A stretch of DNA of 24,571 bases from Phellopilus nigrolimitatus (GCA_021029095.1 JAJOHG010000377.1:1-24571), one strand, 5' to 3'; numbered from the stretch's first letter, positions 10,645 to 21,396 are shown. Notes: generated from the letters alone by a model not told the origin. Numbers and translations are program-made.

Positions 10645-11533
10645 GACATAGGAATTTACAAACGGGGTTTGGATGGAAGAGGGAGCGATCGAGCGTCAGT
10701 CAGCACATTTCTTGATGTCATTGCCATTTAAAATTATCAGGACGTACTAGAACCCTCGTTAGCTTTAAAAGCATTCGCGGCCCCGAATGGAGCATTGCGA
10801 AACGGAGGAAGCTTCTAGCGAGGAGTCGAAAAGACAGAACCGGGAAGTGGTGTAGACGCTTGAGGGATATTTCGAAAACAACTCAGAGGATTGAATAGAA
10901 GAATGAGAGGCAATGGTGACATTTTGTTCAGTTCGACAACATTGCTTTTCCAGGCGAGAGCCGCCATGACAGATGCAAGCCAAGACGCTTCTAGATGCTA
11001 ATTTGTACCAATAAACCGCCCGCAGAGCGGCTGATAGACGCGGATGTTGTGCCAGCTTTTGTTCTGTTTCGTTCGGCATGGTCAGGACGGTCGAACTCAA
11101 CGCAATCAATAAGCAATCTGGAGGAAATCTTTCAATGCGATGCGTACGCAATGAGGCGGGTAAAGCTTGAACGTACCTCTTTTTTAAACAGAAATCCTGA
11201 CCCGTTTCCAGTATCAGAGTTCGAGAGATTGTGATGGCCAGGTCATTCTACTTCTGCAGCGTGGGATGTCTGTCCTAACTGCGATAGTGTAGAACCCCGG
11301 AACCTGCATACGCTACCAAGTTCCTGAAATACAGTTACAGAAGGACAGCTGTTCAGCTGTTGGACGGAAACTTGTAGACCGTAACTTGTGAGAATACGTC
11401 GAAGACGAACATGCGGCGGCGCTGAGACTACAGGATTACACAGTTATTGCAGTTTTTTACTTCCACTGAACGATAAAATCCTTCGGGATCATCGCAAACC
11501 CGACGTCGCTGAAAGTGAACTGACCCTCGCACC
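10645..11533. promoter_or_regulatory. Divergent promoter region, CYP-A / dioxygenase
   Basis: About 0.9 kb between divergent start codons. It is recognisably shared with 17366-18273 and 21397-22250, so it was part of the duplicated unit. The best kept block is 11320-11366, which contains GAAATACAGTTACAGAAGGA and matches 22037-22083. It may hold shared regulatory sites. Short ORFs inside are not conserved between copies. Confidence 0.55.
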
Positions 11534-13045
11534 ATGACCATGACGCAGACTGAAACGCGGAATGACTGCAGACAGGCGGACCTCGCGGTACCGAGGACGG
11601 CACATGCGCGTGAGCCAATCAAAGTTGGGTCTTTGACATGCAAACCTCTCCACCCGTCGATTGGAGCCGAGTGAGACGCGTCGAATAGGTCGAGGATCAG
11701 GAAAGCTGATCATTTGAAATTTTATTAGCAGGATCGAAGGTGTTGACTTCAGAAGCCCGTCTCGGACTTTAAAGGCCCGTCTCGGACCTCAGTAAGCCCG
11801 TCTCGGATTTCAATAAGCCCGTCTCGGACGAGCAAGTTGAAGATTTCATCAACGCGGAGAACAGGCAAGCGTAGCAGAGACAGCCTTTAAAGTCTCACCA
11901 TAATCGACTTTGGGTTTGGCATAACGGTCTATCGCAAGACTGGCTTGACAGACGAGTCACACATCGCCTTCAGCCGCCAGCTCGGCAAACTTGAGAATGC
12001 ATATCAATTCATCGGGCACAAGGTCGAGAAACCAGAGATATATAAAGCGGGAAACATAGACGAAGACGGAAACATTATCCCGAAAACTTCAAGGTATGAC
12101 ATTAAGTCAGCATATTTCAAAATAAGAATTCTGACTATGAACGTACCATCAAGGCACTGGTGGTTTACAAAAGGTTAGCAGCTTACAATCAAAGGAGGAG
12201 ATCAATAAATTAACAGAATAACGGAGGAAGGAAACACGCTTTGGCACGCCGACTCCACATACAATCAATATCGCAGTAAATATAGTCTTCTCCTCGCGCA
12301 TGTCGTACCCAAAGAGGGTGGAAACACCGACTATGCGGACGAACGGCACGCATTCCGAGATCTTCCAGAGGAGACGAAGGCAAAGTTGAGGGGTCTTGTG
12401 GTCAAACATAAGTAAGCCGCTCTTAAAACGTGTCGGCGAAGATGTCATTGATTAAGAAACCTCTGTAAAGTCTATGGCATTCACGCAAGCTAGCAGCACC
12501 GGAACAGTACAATATGTTACCCGAGCAAGACGTCAAAGAGAAGCGATTCGCGTATCATAAGCTTGTGCAGATCGCACCTGATGGAGGCGAGGTAGGCGTC
12601 AAGTCAGACAAAGATTCGTCTTTCGGATTTCCTGATCGCAAAATCAAGACCTTGTATATAGCGTCACGAGCTTCGAAAATAGCTGGTATGTCAAGGGAAG
12701 AAAGTCTGAGAATTATCACAGGACTCCTCGAATACTGTACGCAACCGAAGTACACCATTTCAGTAAAATGGTGTCAGTCCGGAGATCTCGTAAGCAATCT
12801 TTTTAAATCATTTTGTGACAAAAGAGGTACTCACTGAGGTGCGCTTGAGATCTTTTGGGGTAATATATCAACGACAACCAGGAGAAATTGTGTTGACCAA
12901 TTCCATATGTATAGACAATCGCCAGGTGATGCATCGTGCGACAGCATATCACGATCAGACGGACGTGTGGGATGTCCGTCGGATGACCGTATACGACGAT
13001 GGGCCAGAGAGGTATGGAGTTCCTGGAGCAGCCTCGTCCGCTTAA
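11534..13045 (+). pseudogene. TfdA/TauD-like Fe(II)/2-oxoglutarate dioxygenase, disrupted
   Basis: Relic of a dioxygenase of the TauD/TfdA family, which hydroxylates small substrates using Fe(II) and 2-oxoglutarate. Parts in order: exon 11534-11670 (ends KPLHPSIGAE register), exon from 11732 (EGVDF), a tandem repeat at 11745-11826, GITVYRKTGLTDESHIAFSR up to 12093, exon 12217-12411 with the Fe-binding HAD (His codon 12245, Asp codon 12251), exon 12471-12789 (LWHSRK, CTQPKY, GDL), and a tail with DNRQVMHRAT (distal His 12932) and VRRMTV (2OG-binding Arg), stop at 13045. Breaks: net frameshift in the repeat with TAA at 11793, acceptor near 11912 reading GG instead of AG, and no in-phase acceptor before DNRQV. 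Splicing 11670 to 11793 and using AAG at 11892 could keep the N-terminal half open, so partial expression is not excluded. Confidence 0.8.
11745..11826 (+). repeat. Four tandem copies of a 21-bp coding repeat
   Basis: Units at 11745-11764, 11765-11784, 11785-11805 and 11806-11826 (20, 20, 21 and 21 bases) all derive from a sequence coding for DFSKPVS. The related relic at 22312 has only one copy. Two units lost one base each, which breaks the frame of the dioxygenase. Confidence 0.85.
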
Positions 13046-13108
13046 AATCTGCGCCGTCCTCTTACTTGACGCGAGCGAGATTGGACTACAGAGCTCTTGA
13101 TGTCGTAG

Positions 13109-13705
13109 TACAGTTGAAATTGTAATAATGCATAGCCTCATAATGCATAAATCTGATAACGCATAGGGTTAGGCCGTCTCCCGAGTTGGGAGGCGGGTAA
13201 ATCGGCTGCATAACGCATATTGCATAATGCATAGACTTTTTAGGAACTTTTTGCATAATTTAGGGTAAGAGGCCGTATTTTTGGTACTTACTTGAGGCTT
13301 GATTGTCGTGTCAAATGTCAAAATTGTGATCCTTGTCTATGTATTCTCTCTACAGGATGGAATGGACCTTTGTGCGCAACTCGAATTCCTTTTCCTATCA
13401 CACGCAGAAGCGAAGGGAAGTTTGGAACTGTCAAAAATGGTGAGAAAATTCCGCGGCTATCTCTTCTCCATTCATTTTGGAGCTCGGAAAGTCAAAATCA
13501 TAGCTTCGAGTTGACTGTGTCATTTCCGAACCAAATTTCCTGCATTCGGTGCGGTTCAAGTTCTAATTGTAAAATAAATTTAAATAATAAAATAATATTA
13601 AATTAAATAAGAATTAATATTGATTATTCTCGTACTGCATAAATCCCATAATGCATAGCCTTTGGGTGGGAACCGACGTTATGCGTTATGACAATTTCAA
13701 CTGTA
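13109..13705. mobile_element. MITE of Tc1/mariner (pogo/Fot1) type
   Basis: Terminal inverted repeats start CAGTTGAAATTGT at 13111 and end with the complement ACAATTTCAACTG at 13703. The arms agree for 24 bases with two mismatches. A TA dinucleotide flanks each side (13109-13110 and 13704-13705), the target-site duplication of Tc1/mariner elements. The 593-base element has no transposase frame. Many ATGCATA/ACGCATA motifs crowd both subterminal regions, and an AT-rich patch lies at 13568-13610. It sits 63 bases past the dioxygenase relic, outside any gene. Confidence 0.85.
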
Positions 13706-13794
13706 CAGGTATGAATTGCACTTGAAGGAAAACAGGATCTAAGCATGTTACTTAATCGTCAATTATGTAATACTTCACACGTTATGACAACCAA

Positions 13795-13951
13795 TTCGCT
13801 GGCGAAACGTCGAGGTGCGTGTTTCGCACAAGTCATCCCGGCCTGAACAGTGTGCTGTTAACAACACGCTTGTAGTAACCCGAACCCTTTCAAGTGCTCC
13901 ATCACCCCGCTGAGCGAGAAACACGTCCGACTGGTGCAGCAGGACGCATAG
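13795..13951 (+). pseudogene. Copied tail of CYP-1 (end of exon 11, intron, exon 12)
   Basis: From 13795 the sequence abruptly matches CYP-1 from 7220: the last 18-20 bases of exon 11, the GTGCGT donor, the shortened intron, acceptor TGTAG at 13875, and the last exon ending with TAG at 13949. The tail differs by a CGG to CTG change (Arg to Leu) and by GAC GCA in place of GAT GTA before the stop. There is no 5' part, so it cannot be a gene. It marks the left breakpoint of the duplicated unit B. Confidence 0.9.
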
Positions 13952-14950
13952 AGGAGCAGTTATCAAGGCGTAGATTGCTTAAGGGAATCGATATACCCAT
14001 CCTGCCGCCATACCACGTTCGGAACACCGTATCCATCGAGGGGCTTTCACCATTTTCGTCACACCACCTACATCGCCAGGTTCCATTGGCAGAGAACCAA
14101 TGGACCAACAGGCAGGTTAGCGTCTCCACACTCGACGCCATGTGCATATTGCTGCATATTTTTGTATCTTCTCTCTCGGAATTTACATAAAGGCTGTACA
14201 CTACACGGAATTCGTAGTACTATAAATTAATCACTCTTTACTGCTCTCGCTGTCGTACTGCAAATACCTTTTTTCTCTTACAAAAGATAAAATTTGTGGA
14301 TTAACTGTATGTCGAAGCTCGCATAGTGTTGCCGGGTTCGGGCTTGAGGCCGTGAACTTCAAAACATCCTTTCTTCACGGCCGTCGTTATTCATGAAAAC
14401 CACAGTAAAGCCCCCCTAAGTTCTCATTCGCTCTTCCACCAACTCGATTTGAAAGTCCGAGCACGTTGAGCAGGACAATGAAGACATTTGTTCGCCGAAA
14501 TTTGACATTATTGTCTATTGAAGCCAGATACATGAGATGGCAGATGCTGCTCTTTCCGATGTGATTCGTGTTCTTTAATTGTTGTAAACGCGACTTGAAC
14601 ATCGCTAAAGATTTAAAGAGGAACGTCGGTGAGCCACATCTGCAGTTTTGGACAATAGCAGCAGCACCTGGGAGGCTATTTCATAATACGGATCTCATCG
14701 ATTCACCGTATGATGACAAGGACAGGTACGGTGATAGAAATGCTGTACTTCATCTTCAAATGCATATTATCAAAGAAACGGACTCGGACTATTGTGAACA
14801 AACTGGATTGTAAAAAGATCCAATTCGGTATGAAAAAAAGAGGCATAAGGAAAAAGCAAGAACACAGGTTTATCGTACACAGGTTTATCGTCTACTCCTG
14901 CCACCGTCAGCCAAAACATCCTTCATTGTATTTAATTTGTATTGCAATTC
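13952..14950. repeat. 3' spacer, second copy (unit B)
   Basis: Copy of the 7380-8250 spacer, including the block around GGGAATCGATATACCCATCC. It retains 14510-14655, which is missing from the first copy, and its right part resembles 23735-24048. I treat its ORFs (for example 14710-14964) as chance because the frame is not kept in the 23.8 kb copy. Confidence 0.8.
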
Positions 14951-17301
14951 TCAGTCTTGATTGATTAGTGATATGTGCTTTGCGCTGCGAGGGACGATCC
15001 TACACTTGAAGGGGTTCGGTTTACTAAAAATTCCGACTGTAAGTATCTGCATCACTAGTCCCCCCGAAAAGCAGCAGCTTACCTAGTGAGCCCGAGTGAG
15101 TACTCGGCAAGTGGCAGAGTCTCTTTCCCGGAGTCAGGATCGATGGGAGGCAAGATATCAAACACCGCAAGGATGCTCGCTAACGTCAACCAGATGCTAG
15201 CATCCGCGAAAAATCTTCCGGGACAAATTCTGGCAGGATTGTGCCGCGTCAAATCGGAAAGAATAGGATAGACGCACAAAACGCGGGAGCAGATAGCAGC
15301 TTACCTACGTCCAAACCCAAACGCCAAGGAGCTCGGGTCATCTGCATCAAATCCGTTCAACGAGCGCGTACTGAAATCAGCACCCCCAGCAAGAATTTGA
15401 GCTTCGACTTTCTTCAGATGTCTCTCGGGCGAGAACATCTCAGGATTAGGAAAGTAACGTTCATCTTTCATCATTTGCCTGGAATTTTACAGGCAGCAAA
15501 TTTAACGTTTCCTGTTCTGAATATTAGATTTCATAGCTCACCATACGTTTGGAACAATCATCGACCCAGCCGGGATGAGCTTGTCCCGGTAAATATCTTC
15601 TTTCATTGATTGATGCGGTACCGCTATCATATAGGGTCAATGGTAGTTGCCAGCCTATTCAGCCAATGACTTACAGAGAGGAAGTGGGGGATTGATCCTG
15701 ATGATTAAATATTCATTTTCTGGTTTGCAATATTGCAAAATAAAATTCATACCTGAAGACTTCTTTTAAAATACAATCAATGTAGGGCAGGCCGCTTCGA
15801 TCCTCAATCGTAGGCAGGCGTTCGTCTCCAATCACTTTGTCGATATCCTCCTGCGCTCGCTTGACAGCGTTCGGGTGGCGAGCCATCATGAGGATAAACG
15901 ACAATATGGTGACTTCGGTCTTCGATCGAAAAGAGAAATTTCACCAACAGTAGTAAGCAAACTCTCTTCGTCAAGAGAGAAAACGGAAAAGTCTAACCGT
16001 TTCAACGCCAGCTAGACACCGACACCGGAATTGTATTATATCGTTTTCTTCGGATGAGAAGAGGGATAACCGAACCTGCATACAAGGCTCCTCCGACATA
16101 CCTGATATTGACTTCATGATCCTCGTCGATAAGTTTCGAGTTTTCGTAGTCTTCAAGCAAGTTGTTTACTAGAGACGTCTGGACTATCCCGGAGACCTGT
16201 CAGAGATGTCATTGTGGATCACCTTCTATGCATGAAATGCGCTCTTACCCTTTCTTCCTTCACTTTGTTAAAGGGGACGTCCAACATCGCGTCCGACATC
16301 TTACGTATAATCAGTGCTTCCCTTTTGAAGCCTGCTCCAGGGAACCAGGTCGGAATATGACGCACTGAAAAAAATATGAGTTCTGATACAAAATAGAAGC
16401 TCGACGCACTCACAGATGGGAAAGACATCCACAGGAGTCATGCCCGGGATTCCAGCGGCCACCGCTCGGGACATTGCATCTACTGCAAGACTAATGTACT
16501 TGTCCTCCCCAGATACGATATTGTGACCGTATGCGACTTTCACCAAGACGGCGGAGCTCATTCTCGAAAGGCGTGAGATGACGACCACAAATTAAAACAT
16601 TTCTGCAACTAACTGGTTTATATGATGCCGAAACTCCTCTGGGCAGTTCAAAAGGTTCTTGAGCATAATACCGACTTGTTCAGCTTGGACAGGGCGAAGA
16701 GAAATCACAGCATGTGAGTTAAGATACTGCTGCATGAGTCGGCGCTGAGCTCTGAATCGATCTCCATAAGGGAGAAGGGTCAAAAAGTATTTCCAGTTAA
16801 TCCTGTCAGCGTGACATGAGCTCAAGGTAGGATTATGGGAAATGTAGAAAATGAACAAACCAATCTCCGTGCAGGATCGAGTCTGGTCTGTCAGAATAAT
16901 TGGCACTTCTCTTATCCATAAGATCCCTCGCCGCCTCAACGGTATTAAGAATGATGATAGGACGGCCGACGATGTTCGTGTAAATAACATCCCCTTGTAA
17001 TGATGCGATTAGTAAAAGGTATGGCTAGTATACTAGGGGAAATATAGAAACTCGTACCAAATTTCTTCCCCCAGTCTGCAAATGTCAGCCACTGGAAGTC
17101 TGCAGGCATAATACGCAGGTGGCCTAGTATAGGTTCAGCTGGCGGTCCGGGGAAGAGGTCATGACGAGAACTTTGAGACTTCTTGCTCGAAATCCAGGAC
17201 AGAGTCAGGACACATATCACCAATGCTAGTAGGGAAAAGCCAATATGGGAGGAGATAGTCAGCCTAACAGCCAGGATGGTGTTGGGGAGATTCAAGGTCA
17301 T
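14951..17301 (-). CDS. Cytochrome P450 CYP-B (complete coding, 13 exons, 543 aa)
   Basis: Tandem paralogue of CYP-A. Exons on the minus strand: 17301-17058, 16993-16861, 16802-16614, 16562-16414, 16364-16249, 16196-16076, 16011-15998, 15919-15753, 15697-15675, 15623-15542, 15478-15305, 15229-15083, 15023-14951 (1632 nt, no stop or frameshift). Anchor SLLALVICVLTLSW, hinge FPGPPAEPILG, I-helix AGVET (318-322), EVFR (375-378), haem loop FGFGRRICPGR with Cys473. It differs from CYP-A and CYP-C in having Glu in the I-helix, a normal GT donor (GTAAGC) before the haem exon, and no clear TATA box. Coding is intact, so the protein could be made, but expression is in doubt. The upstream dioxygenase is reduced to scraps. 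Confidence 0.92.
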
Positions 17302-17354
17302 GCTGTCTCGTGGAAGCTCGCCTAGAAAATCAAGCCTGCTCCACAGTCCTGCGT

Positions 17355-17365
17355 CTTATGCGAAA
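17355..17365 (-). promoter_or_regulatory. Degenerate TATA position of CYP-B
   Basis: At the place where CYP-A and CYP-C carry TTTATAA-type boxes, this copy reads TTCGCATAAGA on the minus strand. No TATA element is left, which suggests weakened or relocated transcription start. Confidence 0.5.
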
Positions 17366-18273
17366 ACTAGGAGCCGCTCAATTCTCCTGGTTAAGTTCAA
17401 ATGGAAGCAAACGGGCGGCCGAGTACCTAGATTCTATTATGCGGAATCCATTCCAATCCGTCAGAGTACACGAGACCTTCACTAGTTACAAAGTTACTCC
17501 CCGCCGTGAGAAGACGAATTTTAGACATGCAGCATACCTAATGGGAAGTTCAAAGGCAAGATCCGACAAGGAGTGTTGAGGAATCTCCGAGCCTCGAGCC
17601 ATTTTCAGCAGATTGCCTGGAAGAGCTCGCTACGTTCTCAACAACGATGCTTTCCGAGACAGTGGCTATCTCCCACAATCGATGCTCTCTTTTGTTCATA
17701 ATAAATGTCGATGCTCACTGATAATCACCCAAGAGCAACCAATAGAGATGGATGTCGTGCTAACTTCCGTTCTCATTAATCTCGAAAGGTAAAGGCGCTC
17801 GGACCCTGGGACTTCACGTAGTCAATGTGTATACGGAAGAACCCCTTTCAATAAAATACGCATGTAGTTGCGGATAAAGATTGGGCGTACCTTTTTGACC
17901 ATGAATACATAACCGCTTTTAGCAGTAAAAATTCAGGAGAGAAAGGTAGTCATGCTATCCGAGGCGTTCTATTTCAACAGCATGACTGCGGAAATACCCA
18001 TCTTTTGTTCCGGAAGTGCAAGATCCAGCGCTTTCATACGTTCTGAATTAAGTGTCAGAGAAACAGTCACAGAAAAGTAGATGTTCAATTGAGGGACAAG
18101 AGCTCGTAGTTCTTGATGGCGAGAATTTATCGAAGACGAACATCCGATAGCACCGTGAGCACACGGACTGATTCTTTACCACATAGTCCAGAGCTTATTG
18201 CGAGCATTGGAGCTTGTATTTTACTGGACGATAAACACTTCATCAAGAAAGAGATGCGTGTATCCCTCGCGTC
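17366..18273. promoter_or_regulatory. Diverged promoter region, unit B
   Basis: Homologous to 10645-11533 and 21397-22250 but the most diverged of the three. Traces such as the CAGTCACAGAAAAG block near 18069 and the GAAGACGAAC block near 18132 can be aligned by eye. No gene seen. Confidence 0.45.
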
Positions 18274-18905
18274 ATGACCATGGCACAGTCCGAAACAGGA
18301 GAGCATGAGAAGTTCTTGCTCGGCGCGCGAGAGGCCGCCGGCGATCTCTTCGGACTCTTCAGGCACTTTAGGGTTGTGAGAAGAGGGATATTGTGCTTTG
18401 TCATCATTAGCCGAGCAGTGACCCTTCACCATAGTGTCCAAGGCATACCTCTCATCCTTAACAGTTGAGTTATAAACTGTATAAGCAGCATAAATGAGAT
18501 TAAGAAGTCCAAACATTCGTCGTGAAACCCCCCTCCCCCCCCCCCCCGATTGTGAAACGGCCGTTAGGATGTCATCAAAACAGCAATTGATGTTATAACC
18601 CTAAAATGCCTGAAGAGTCCGAAGAGATCCACCTCACGCGCTGACCAAGAGCTTGAAGCCGACATGCCGATAGCAAGCGTCATTCTCATGCTCAACTTTG
18701 AGCTCCCCTGTTATACGGACAGTTGCAAAAAACTCAGTATGATTCACTATTCCAGAGTAACAGCCTATGGCATCACGGCCTGACAGACGAGAGTTAGGTC
18801 ACACCGGTCTCAGTAGCCAGCCCAGCAAACTCAAAATGTATGCGGATTTGACATGCATAAGGTCGAGAAATCATAATATACATAAAGCGGAAAAAACAAA
18901 CAGAT
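18274..18905 (+). pseudogene. Scraps of TfdA-like dioxygenase, unit B
   Basis: The start region (ATGACCATGGCACAG at 18274) matches the dioxygenase start at 11534. A second scrap at about 18763-18905 matches 11914-12060, including CTGACAGACGAG and the AAGGTCGAGAAA and CATAAAGCGG blocks. Between them lies unrelated DNA with an inverted repeat. Frames are broken, the catalytic HxD exon is absent, and no product can be expected. Confidence 0.65.
18343..18629. repeat. 33-bp inverted repeat with 221-bp interior
   Basis: The left arm 18343-18375 begins GATCTCTTCGGACTCTTCAG. The right arm 18597-18629 is its complement with one mismatch in 33. The interior has a 13-base C run (18535-18547) and no coding evidence. 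It resembles a foldback or MITE-like insertion into the dioxygenase relic, but no target duplication is obvious. Confidence 0.7.
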
Positions 18906-18977
18906 GTTACGCTTCAGTTACGCTTCAAGTTCTCCAAGTCCGTTGCTCATACAGTACTTCCGTGAAGGCTTAAGTAT

Positions 18978-21336
18978 TCAGTCTTGATCAATCAACGTTT
19001 TATGCTTTGCGCTGCGAGGGACGATCCTACACTTGAAGGGTTTCGGTTTACTAGAAACGCCAACTGTAAGCATGTGCATTTTCAGCCCCTGCCGAAAAGT
19101 GACAGCTCACCTAGTGAACCCGAATGAGTATTCGGCAGGTGGCATAGTCTCTTTCCCGGTGTCAGGATCAATAGGAGGTAGGATATCAAACACCGCAAGG
19201 ATGTTGGCTATCGCCAGCCAGATGCTAGCATCCGCGAAAAACCTTCCGGGGCAAATTCTGAGACGATCGTACATTATTATGCAAATCGAGAAAAGCGGAT
19301 GCAGAGGAGCATCTAGAAACTTGCCTGCGTCCAAACCCAAACGCCAGAGAGCTCGGGTCATCTGCCTCAAATGAGCGCGTATTAAAATCATTTCCTCCAT
19401 TGCGAATTTGGGTTTCAATTTTCTGAAGATGTCTTTCCGGCGAAAACATCTCAGGACTCGGGAAATAGCGTTCATCTTTCATCATTTGCCTGGCAAGGAA
19501 CGAGCCCCTATATTAAATGTCTTCGGTGTTGAATAAACGACTAGCTCACCATACGTTTGGAACAATCATCGAGCCAGCTGGGATGACTTTATCCCGGTAA
19601 ATATCTTCTTTTCTTGACCGATGGGGTAAAGCTGTTTAAAGGAGCGAGGAGTCAAGAGCAATTGTAAGCTCATGCCGACCAATGACTAACAGAGAGGAAC
19701 GGCAGGGTTAATCCTGTTGGCTAGCCGTTCATCTCTAGTATGCAATATTCGAAAACGCGGAACGCACCTAAATACCTCCTTTAAAATGCAATCAATGTAT
19801 GGCAGGCTAGTTCGGTCCTCCATCGTAGGCAGACGTTCGACTCCAACGACTTTGTCGATATCCACCTGCGCTCGCTTAAGAACGTTTGGATTGCGAGCCA
19901 TCATGAGAATAAACGACATGAGGGTGACTTCCGTCTTTTTGTTTCGAGAGTGAAAAAAGCGCCAGGTGCGTTTATTTTAGAATATCAGCAAGCCATCCTT
20001 ATAAGAAGGGAAAAAAACCCGACCGTATCAACGCCAGCTAAAAGCGACGAAATATGAAATCGTTTTTTTCAAATGTACAAATACAAATGAGTGACCATAC
20101 CCCCATACATGGCTGCCCCGACATGTTTAATATTGACCTCGTGGTCTTCGTTGATAACTTTCAAATTCTCATAAACTTCAAGCAAATTGTTGACTAAAGA
20201 CGTTTGTGCTGTTCCGGAAGCCTAGCAAATAAGTTAGAGACACACCATGCTTTATACGCGAGACATATGATTACCCTTTCTTCCTTCACTTTGTTGAAGG
20301 GGATTTCCATCATCATGTCCGACAGCTTTCGCGTAATCAATGCTTCTCTTTTGAAGCCGGCTCCAGGAAACCAGGTCGGTATATAACGCACTACAAAAAG
20401 ATTGATTTCCGTATAAAATAGAAGGTCGACGCGCTCACGGATGGGGAAGAGATCCACAGGAGTCATGCCTGGGACTCCAGCGGCCGAGCCTCGGGATGAT
20501 TGATCTATTGCAAGATTGACGAACTTATCTTCACCCGATACAATATCGTGACCGTATGTGAATTTCACTAAGCTAGCTGAGCTCATTCTCGGGAGACGTG
20601 AGATTGACGGCTTCAAGGTATAACAATTCTGCAACTAACTGGTTTATGTGATTCCGAAATTCTTCTGGGCAGTCCAAAAGGTTCTTGAGCAGAATACGGA
20701 CTTGTTCTGCTTGAAGAGGGCGAAGAGAAATTACCGCTTGTGGACTAAGATATTGCTGCATGAACCGACGCTGAGTTCTGAATCGATCGCCATAAGGGAG
20801 ATTCGACATCGTATATTTCCAGTTAAACCTGCAGTGTAAGTTATATTGATATTGCTTATGCGAAAGATAAAAAGCTGGCGTACATATCTCCGTGGAGGAT
20901 TGAGATCGGTCTGTCAGAGTAATTCGCACTTCTCTTGTCCATGAGATCCCTAGCCGCCTCGGCGCTGTTGAGAATGATGATAGGATGGCCGATAATATTT
21001 GTGTGAATAACATCCCCTGATAATGATGCGTTGAGTTGAAGTTGAACAAGAGCAGAGTATACGAGCTGCAATCTAAAAACACGCACCAAACGTCTCTCCC
21101 CAGTCTGCAAACGTTCGCCACTGGAATTCTGTAGGCATAATGCGTAAATGGCCTAGTATGGGGTCAGCCGGCGGCCCGGGAAATAGGCTACGACGAGGAG
21201 TTTGAGACTTCTTGCTCGAAAACCAGGACAGGGTCAGGACACATATCGCCAATGCTAGCAGGGAAAGGCCAATATGAGAGGAGATCGCCAGTTTAATGGC
21301 CGCGATATCGTCAAAAAGAGTCAACTTGAAGGTCAT
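18978..21336 (-). CDS. Cytochrome P450 CYP-C (complete, 13 exons, 542 aa)
   Basis: Tandem paralogue of CYP-A and CYP-B. Exons on the minus strand: 21336-21087, 21016-20884, 20828-20640, 20587-20439, 20390-20275, 20221-20101, 20037-20024, 19934-19768, 19713-19691, 19631-19550, 19489-19325, 19257-19111, 19050-18978 (1629 nt, open throughout). Anchor SLLALAICVLTLSW, hinge LFPGPPADPILG, I-helix AGVDT (320-324), EVFR (377-380), SPERH, haem loop FGFGRRICPGR with Cys472. Exon 11 is three codons shorter than in CYP-A and CYP-B. The haem intron has a GC donor (19324). The donor after the 14-nt exon is weak (GTCGGG). The start at 21336 is chosen because a possible ATG at 21381 abuts the TATA box. The 3' spacer of the other copies is missing here. 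Confidence 0.92.
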
Positions 21337-21388
21337 GCTTTCTTGTGGAGGTTTTCCTGAGAGATCAAAATCTACTCCCAATCCTGCC

Positions 21389-21396
21389 TTTATAAA
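21389..21396 (-). promoter_or_regulatory. TATA box of CYP-C
   Basis: TTTATAAA on the minus strand lies about 53-60 bases upstream of the CYP-C start codon, matching the position of the CYP-A box. Confidence 0.6.

Noticed and set aside
10581..10649. Upstream ATG extending CYP-A by 23 codons
   Set aside because: It overlaps the TATA box; the aligned CYP-B has no matching start, and CYP-A, CYP-B and CYP-C all have an ATG at the internal position.
14710..14964. 84-codon frame in the spacer, also partly open at 8010-8260
   Set aside because: The frame is not kept in the third copy near 23830, and similarity is explained by DNA duplication of a 3' spacer.
18127..18516. 129-codon minus-strand frame
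   Set aside because: It crosses the dioxygenase scrap and one arm of the inverted repeat, is not open in units A or C, and has no recognisable domain.
18528..18547. Run of 6 C, one T and 13 C
   Set aside because: Simple homopolymer inside the inverted repeat; possible assembly length error, no functional sign.
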